Assembly (NCBI GenBank): GCA_910588285.1
Contig: CAJUQB010000004.1
Location: 1-64,000, forward strand
Source of the DNA: an uncultured Lachnospiraceae bacterium
GTDB taxonomy: Bacteria > Bacillota > Clostridia > Lachnospirales > Lachnospiraceae
DNA: 64,000 nucleotides
Direction of reading: 5' to 3'
Shown: positions 60,041 to 64,000 of the stretch, piece after piece
How positions within the stretch are numbered: the stretch's first letter is position 1
Layout: every line of letters begins with the position of its first letter
Made by a program: the position numbers and the translations under genes
Notes under the pieces: generated by a model
What the model saw: the letters and a program-made list of their open reading frames with translations, nothing else
Databases searched by the model: none
What the model was told of the DNA's origin: nothing

Positions 60041-61396
60041 TTAAAAGGGCGATTTAAACCTTCCGAACATCCCTCGGCCGCCCCGCTTGCCCATCATTCC
60101 CTGCATCTGCTTCATCATCTTCCTGGACTGCTCGAACTGCTTCACCAGCCGGTTCACCTCGCTGATATCCACCCCGGCCCCCGCGGCGATCCTTCGCTTG
60201 CGGCTGGGATTCAATACCCCTGGGTTCGCCCGCTCCTGAGGGGTCATGGAATAGATGATGCCTTCAATCCGGGCCATCTTCTTCTCATCCATGGCATTCT
60301 CAATCTCGGCCAGCTGGCCGCCGCCGATCCCCGGCATCATGGACAGGATGCTGGAAAGGCCCCCCAGCTTCTTCATCTGGCTCATGGATTCCAGATAATC
60401 GTCAAAGCTAAACTCCGCCTTGCGCATCTTCTCTCCCAACGCCTTGGCCTTGTCCTCATCAATCTCCTCCTGGGCCTTCTCAATCAGGGTGAGCACATCA
60501 CCCATTCCCAGAATACGGGAAGCCATCCGGTCCGGATAAAACTGCTCCAAGTCTGACAGCTTCTCTCCCATACCCACATATAAAATAGGCTTGCCGGTAA
60601 CCGCCCGGATGGAAAGAGCCGCACCGCCTCTGGTGTCGCCGTCCAGCTTGGTCAGGATCACGCCGTCAATGCCGATCTTCTCATGGAACATGGAAGCCAC
60701 ATTCACCGCATCCTGGCCTGTCATGGCATCTACCACCAGCACCGTCTGGGCCACATCCACATTGGCCTTGATCTCACAGAGCTCATTCATCATATCCTCA
60801 TCAATATGAAGACGTCCCGCCGTATCGATCAGAACCACACGGTTGCCGTTCTTGGCAGCATGCTCCAGAGCAGCCTTGGCAATATTCACCGGCTTGTGGC
60901 CGGTTCCCATGGAAAATACCTCCACGCCCTGCTTCTCCCCGTTAATCTTAAGCTGGTCAACAGCCGCCGGGCGGTAGATATCACAGGCCACCAGCAGGGG
61001 CTTCTTGCCCTTTTGCTTCAGCTTGCCGGCCAGCTTGGCTGCCGTGGTGGTCTTACCTGCTCCCTGAAGTCCTGCCATCATGATCACGGAAATCTCCTGT
61101 CCCGGTCTAAGGGCAAGCTCCGTGGTCTCTGAGCCCATCAGGTTCACCATCTCTTCGTTGACAATCTTGATTACCATCTGGCCCGGATTCAGCCCTGACA
61201 TAACGTCCTGGCCAATGGCCCGCTCCTGCACGGTCTTGGTAAACTGCTTCACCACCTTGAAGTTGACATCCGCCTCCAGGAGGGCCATCTTGACCTCCTT
61301 CAAGGCTGCCTTCACATCCGCCTCCGTCAGCAGTCCCTTGCTCCGCAGGGCTTTGAATACGTTCTGAAGTTTCTCGGATAAGCTGTCAAATGCCAT
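60041..61396 (-). CDS. ffh: Signal recognition particle protein Ffh
   Basis: A 451-residue SRP GTPase: N domain (MAFDSLSEKLQNVFKALRSK), G domain with GLQGAGKTTTAAKLAG, DTAGRLHIDEDMMNEL, LTKLDGDTRGGAALSI and a methionine-rich M domain (MKQMQGMMGKRGGRGMFGR) that binds signal peptides and SRP RNA. It starts one base after the ylxM stop, with GAGGAG overlapping that stop region. No SRP RNA gene is visible in the window. Confidence 0.98.
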   Translation of the reverse strand: MAFDSLSEKLQNVFKALRSKGLLTEADVKAALKEVKMALLEADVNFKVVKQFTKTVQERAIGQDVMSGLNPGQMVIKIVNEEMVNLMGSETTELALRPGQEISVIMMAGLQGAGKTTTAAKLAGKLKQKGKKPLLVACDIYRPAAVDQLKINGEKQGVEVFSMGTGHKPVNIAKAALEHAAKNGNRVVLIDTAGRLHIDEDMMNELCEIKANVDVAQTVLVVDAMTGQDAVNVASMFHEKIGIDGVILTKLDGDTRGGAALSIRAVTGKPILYVGMGEKLSDLEQFYPDRMASRILGMGDVLTLIEKAQEEIDEDKAKALGEKMRKAEFSFDDYLESMSQMKKLGGLSSILSMMPGIGGGQLAEIENAMDEKKMARIEGIIYSMTPQERANPGVLNPSRKRRIAAGAGVDISEVNRLVKQFEQSRKMMKQMQGMMGKRGGRGMFGRFKSPF

Positions 61397-61397
61397 G

Positions 61398-61742
61398 TTA
61401 TAACTCCTCTAAAATATCGCCTGCCAGACAACGGATCCTGTCCCTGGCCTCCGCCTCCCCAATGGGCTCTTCCCCCCGGGTCAGCCGATGGATCTCTGCA
61501 ATCTTCGCCTTGATATTCTGAAAGCGTTCCAGCAGATGCAGCTTCTCCTCATACTCTCCCAGGATCCGGTCGCACCGCTTGATCAGGTCATGCACCCCCT
61601 GGCGGCTGATGCCCTGCACCTGGGCAATCTCTGTCAGGGACAGATCCTCCAGAACAAAGGCCTCATAAATATTCCTCTGATGCTCTGTGAGAAGCTCACC
61701 GTAAAAATCGTACAGGTACGTCTGAAGCACTTTCTTTTCCAT
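61398..61742 (-). CDS. ylxM: YlxM family HTH protein
   Basis: A 114-residue sigma-region-4-like helix-turn-helix protein (LTEHQRNIYEAFVLEDLSLT, EIAQVQGISRQGVHDLIKRC) encoded directly before ffh as in most Firmicutes. In streptococci YlxM binds SRP and affects its GTPase cycle. It is the first gene of the block; the promoter at 61760-61788 leaves a leader of only about 10 bases. Confidence 0.95.
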   Translation of the reverse strand: MEKKVLQTYLYDFYGELLTEHQRNIYEAFVLEDLSLTEIAQVQGISRQGVHDLIKRCDRILGEYEEKLHLLERFQNIKAKIAEIHRLTRGEEPIGEAEARDRIRCLAGDILEEL

Positions 61743-61759
61743 ATCAAATCACCTTGGAT

Positions 61760-61788
61760 ATCATACTACAAGAAACAGTGGGTGTCAA
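61760..61788 (-). promoter_or_regulatory. Consensus promoter of the ylxM-ffh block
   Basis: TTGACA (61783-61788), a 17-base spacer and TATGAT (61760-61765) on the minus strand, close to the ylxM start at 61742. It is a strong sigma-A promoter for an essential operon. Confidence 0.85.
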
Positions 61789-61951
61789 GTATTTTTTCTT
61801 TACGAACTTTTGTTTGTGTTGTTTTATCTTGCGTTATCCTTGCTTATATCAATACTGCTGCCAGTCTTCATACTTTCCCGGTATTTGCATATAATATCTA
61901 CGTAAAATACGTATATTTTTTATGCTTTCCTCTCGACAATACGTAAAACAC

Positions 61952-62247
61952 GTGTTATTATATGATGATGTTGGCGTGACGGCGATCCCCTACCGGCACC
62001 CAGTTCATTAGGCGAAATCAATCCTGCTGCCATCTTGAAAGATTTTGAAATGGAATCCGCTGCGGAAAGTGCTTTCGTCAATATGGTACTGGTAGATATG
62101 ACCGTATACGCAAGGCAGTACAGCGACAAGGCAGTAAAAAGACTTTAAGCATCCCCATGTGGCTGAATACCCTTTGTGAGGAAAAAAGCATCAACTTTTC
62201 AAAAGTATTGCAGGATGCCTTATTGACAAAGGTACAGTCGCTATGAC
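61952..62247 (+). pseudogene. HicB-family antitoxin remnant with two frameshifts
   Basis: Joining frames gives LLYDDVGVTAI, then PAPSSLGEINPAAILKDFEM, SAFVNMVLVDMTVYARQYSD, and KTLSIPMWLNTLCEEKSINF ending SKVLQDALLTKVQSL. This is the C-terminal half of a HicB antitoxin with its ribbon-helix-helix or arc-type DNA-binding tail. One C is missing from the CCCC at 61987-61990 and one A from the A-run at 62136-62140. The N-terminal domain has been lost and no hicA is seen. Confidence 0.7.
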
Positions 62248-62342
62248 TGGCAACAGTCCAAAACAGAATATGCTTTACCTGAAGCCTGATAGACCAAATA
62301 TCAGATGCCAAACTGCTTTATGTTATTCCCTATCTGCAAGGT

Positions 62343-62513
62343 ATGACCTATCTCGCAGTATTGGAACCTGGAGAAGATGGCAGTTACGGTATTTCATTCC
62401 CGGCCCTCCCTGGATGCTTCAGCTATGGTGAGAATCTCGCATATGCAGGACAAATGGCAGCAGAAGCCGCCCTGATTGATTATCTGCAAATTCCTATGCC
62501 TGGCAGACAATAA
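62343..62513 (+). CDS. Short HicB-like domain protein
   Basis: A 56-residue open frame (MTYLAVLEPGEDGSYGISFP, ALPGCFSYGENLAYAGQMAA, EAALIDYLQIPMP) matching the N-terminal partial RNase-H-like domain of HicB. Homology begins slightly upstream (LLYVIPYLQG) with no start codon. The domain normally precedes a DNA-binding tail, absent here. It may be a separate small antitoxin-like protein or the head of a decayed hicB whose tail is at 61952-62247, in which case the two parts are inverted in order. Confidence 0.5.
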   Translation: MTYLAVLEPGEDGSYGISFPALPGCFSYGENLAYAGQMAAEAALIDYLQIPMPGRQ

Positions 62514-62569
62514 GCCCTTGCCCTACTGCCATGTGCAAAACCTAATAATCCCCAGAAAGGAGCACCACA

Positions 62570-63127
62570 ATGTCTGAAGTATTAGCCCACGCAAACATTT
62601 ACACAGAAGAGGACTACTACAACCTGCCGGAGAACGTCAGAGCCGAACTGATAGACGGTCAAATCTATTACATGTCGGCCCCCAGCAGGATACACCAGGA
62701 AATACTCATGTTCTTATCAAAAACCATTGCCAACTATATTGATTCTAAAAAGTTTCCCTGCAAGGTCTACCCGGCTCCCTTTGCAGTCAAACTGTTTTCA
62801 GCAGATGACAGAAACGTGGTGGAGCCGGATATCAGCGTGATCTGTGACCCTAACAAGCTGACAAACAGGGGCTGCACCGGAGCGCCAGACTGGATTGTGG
62901 AAATTGTCTCTCCCAGCAATTCCAGCCATGACTATATCCGCAAGCTGAACTTGTATTCCGACGCTGGAGTAAGAGAGTACTGGATTGTCAATCCCATGAA
63001 CCGGTCCGTGTATGTCTATTTCCTGGAAGAGGATAAATTCCGAACCACCGCTTACACTCTCCAGGACAAAATAAAGGCAAATATCTATAATGATCTTTGG
63101 ATTGACTTCACAGAGCTGGATCTGTAA
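62570..63127 (+). CDS. Uma2-family (DUF820) endonuclease-fold protein
   Basis: A 185-residue protein of the Uma2/DUF820 family with PD-(D/E)XK-like residues: ELIDGQIYYMSAPSRIHQEI, NVVEPDISVICDPNKLTNRG, and GAPDWIVEIVSPSNSSHDYI followed by KLNLYSDAGVREYWIVNP. The family is large in cyanobacteria and gut Clostridia and often travels with mobile elements; DNA cleavage is suspected but substrates are unknown. AGAAAGGAGCACCACA precedes the start. It lies among toxin-antitoxin remnants. Confidence 0.88.
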   Translation: MSEVLAHANIYTEEDYYNLPENVRAELIDGQIYYMSAPSRIHQEILMFLSKTIANYIDSKKFPCKVYPAPFAVKLFSADDRNVVEPDISVICDPNKLTNRGCTGAPDWIVEIVSPSNSSHDYIRKLNLYSDAGVREYWIVNPMNRSVYVYFLEEDKFRTTAYTLQDKIKANIYNDLWIDFTELDL

Positions 63128-63310
63128 TTCTCTCCTATAGGGCCTTTCGGGCTGTTCCCCTTAAGACAAATATCACTCCTGGCATAGCTAAAAAGGATTG
63201 CAGAAGAACATTTTGGCTGGTGCGTTGAAAATATTCGTGATAACTTTGTGCCAAATACAATAAAACTCTTATTAAAATATTCATTGTCCATGTAGACTGG
63301 GGTTCATTCG

Positions 63311-63540
63311 AAGGACCCCATCCATACAATGGGCGGGCTGACCGTTGTACCCGATTGTCTCATTGATGATATGGTTGTAAATGAAACCAGCGTGCTGTTG
63401 TTACCGGGCGCAGATACATGGAGGGACCCAAGGCATGGTGCGATTATCAAAAAAGCAGGCGAATTTCTCGCTTCCGGGGCCACGGTCTGTGCCATTTGCG
63501 GGGCTACCGCTGCACTTGCTGACTGCGGACTGCTGATTGG
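63311..63540 (+). pseudogene. DJ-1/PfpI-family protein, central fragment
   Basis: The frame reads SKDPIHTMGGLTVVPDCLID, SVLLLPGADTWRDPRHGAII and ATVCAICGATAALADCGLL, the middle of a DJ-1/PfpI protein with its nucleophile-elbow Cys (AICGAT). The N-terminal strand and everything after the elbow helix are missing; downstream codons to 63727 do not resemble the family. Both junctions suggest deletion. Confidence 0.75.
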
Positions 63541-63617
63541 TATGAATATTTTAGTACCGGAAGCGCAGAATCCTTTTTTGCCCTCATGCAGACATTGCCG
63601 TCTAACAGGGAATGTTC

Positions 63618-64000
63618 TTAGGGCAATGAATGATTACGGAATTTCCCCTTCATCAAAAAACAGATCATGTAACAGATACCGGATACTCCCAAGCACAAAA
63701 ATACCATGGCTGCCGGGTCATATGTAAGAGAAAGGATCCCAGTGGATATTACCAAGCCAAGCATCATCAATGTCCTGGGAAAATTCTGTACGGAAAGGCA
63801 AAAAGCCCGCTTCATACATTCCGGAATCCCTTTTTCTGCCGAAACCAATACCGGATACAAATACAACAGCATCATGACAAGGTAAAATGCAGCGGCCGTT
63901 CCAAGTACCCTGCAGACATTGGCCAGCATCCCCTCCTGACCGTTCCAAAACAGCAGGCTTTTCAGCACCACAAATCCGCCCAGCAGAGCAGCGTTTCCCA
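63618..64000 (-). CDS. DUF624 (YesL-like) membrane protein, partial
   Basis: The C-terminal 127 codons of a membrane protein running off the right edge. It has four hydrophobic helices (LGTAAAFYLVMMLLYLYPVL, TLMMLGLVISTGILSLTYDP, MVFLCLGVSGICYMICFLMK) and the ALLGGFVVLKSLLFWNGQEG region, matching the DUF624/YesL family often encoded with carbohydrate ABC transporters. The true start is outside the window. Confidence 0.8.
   Translation of the reverse strand, partial: GNAALLGGFVVLKSLLFWNGQEGMLANVCRVLGTAAAFYLVMMLLYLYPVLVSAEKGIPECMKRAFCLSVQNFPRTLMMLGLVISTGILSLTYDPAAMVFLCLGVSGICYMICFLMKGKFRNHSLP

Noticed and set aside
61743-61951. SRP RNA gene near ffh
   Set aside because: The region lacks the conserved GGAA tetraloop hairpin; only the ylxM promoter is recognisable.
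1-64000. tRNA or rRNA genes
   Set aside because: No T-arm GGTTCGAATCC-type motif in cloverleaf context and no rRNA-like conserved segments were seen on either strand.

Overview
The window looks like a chromosomal stretch from a gut-type Clostridia, most likely a Lachnospiraceae. The evidence is an ffh-rpsP-khpA-rimM-trmD-rplS-rbgA-rnhB block in the Bacillus/Clostridia order, strong AGGAGG ribosome binding sites, many anaerobe redox enzymes, and families common in Lachnospiraceae (DUF2461, AAA-ATPase_like/PD-(D/E)XK, DUF3791, cysteine-rich KTR). The core is moderately GC-rich. Several visibly AT-rich islets (about 30-35 kb and 39.5-41 kb) look acquired.

Layout. 0-9 kb: a MATE exporter, a large PAS hybrid histidine kinase, a B12/radical-SAM enzyme coupled to a GntR regulator, and an ECF-like sigma factor with a DUF2461 protein. 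9-14.3 kb: two decayed or chimeric small genes and a Bce-type peptide sensing and detoxification operon (ABC ATPase, permease, response regulator, intramembrane-sensing kinase). 14.4-16.8 kb: a three-gene operon of a secreted His-rich protein, an ECF sigma factor and an RsgI-like membrane protein with a His-rich tail. 17-19.4 kb: a GntR regulator and an AAA ATPase/TOPRIM-like pair. 19.7-25.6 kb: a five-gene operon joining a cytoplasmic molybdopterin oxidoreductase, a DmsB-like ferredoxin subunit and a TorD-like chaperone to AsrA and AsrB electron-transfer subunits, without the AsrC sulfite reductase. 25.7-30 kb: a diguanylate cyclase and a wall-anchored transglutaminase-like protein.

30-41 kb is an accessory and decaying zone. 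It holds an IS remnant, a TetR-controlled flavin gene cassette ending in a broken conjugative-element KTR gene, XRE and TipAS-type regulators, a truncated LysR, a RelE/Phd toxin-antitoxin pair, remnants of a phloretin/DAPG-hydrolase-like gene, a flavoprotein, an AraC regulator and an AAA-ATPase, and dispersed palindromic repeats. Two repeat families each have two copies in opposite orientation within the window. 41-47.9 kb is a catabolic operon (HpaI-type aldolase, ABC sugar-type importer, FAD oxidoreductase) with its own FadR-type regulator. 48.2-49.8 kb encodes an HTH-aminotransferase fusion.

49.8-61.8 kb is the conserved translation/secretion block read on the minus strand from a near-consensus promoter at 61760-61788. 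61.9-64 kb holds HicB remnants, a Uma2 nuclease, a DJ-1/PfpI remnant and a partial DUF624 gene. The most system-like novelty is the molybdoenzyme-AsrAB operon. Its promoter carries, just downstream of the -10 box, the same TTGGTATACCA operator that precedes the gntR gene 8 kb away. Starts were adjusted to visible ribosome binding sites. All family names come from recognising motifs by eye, without database searches.
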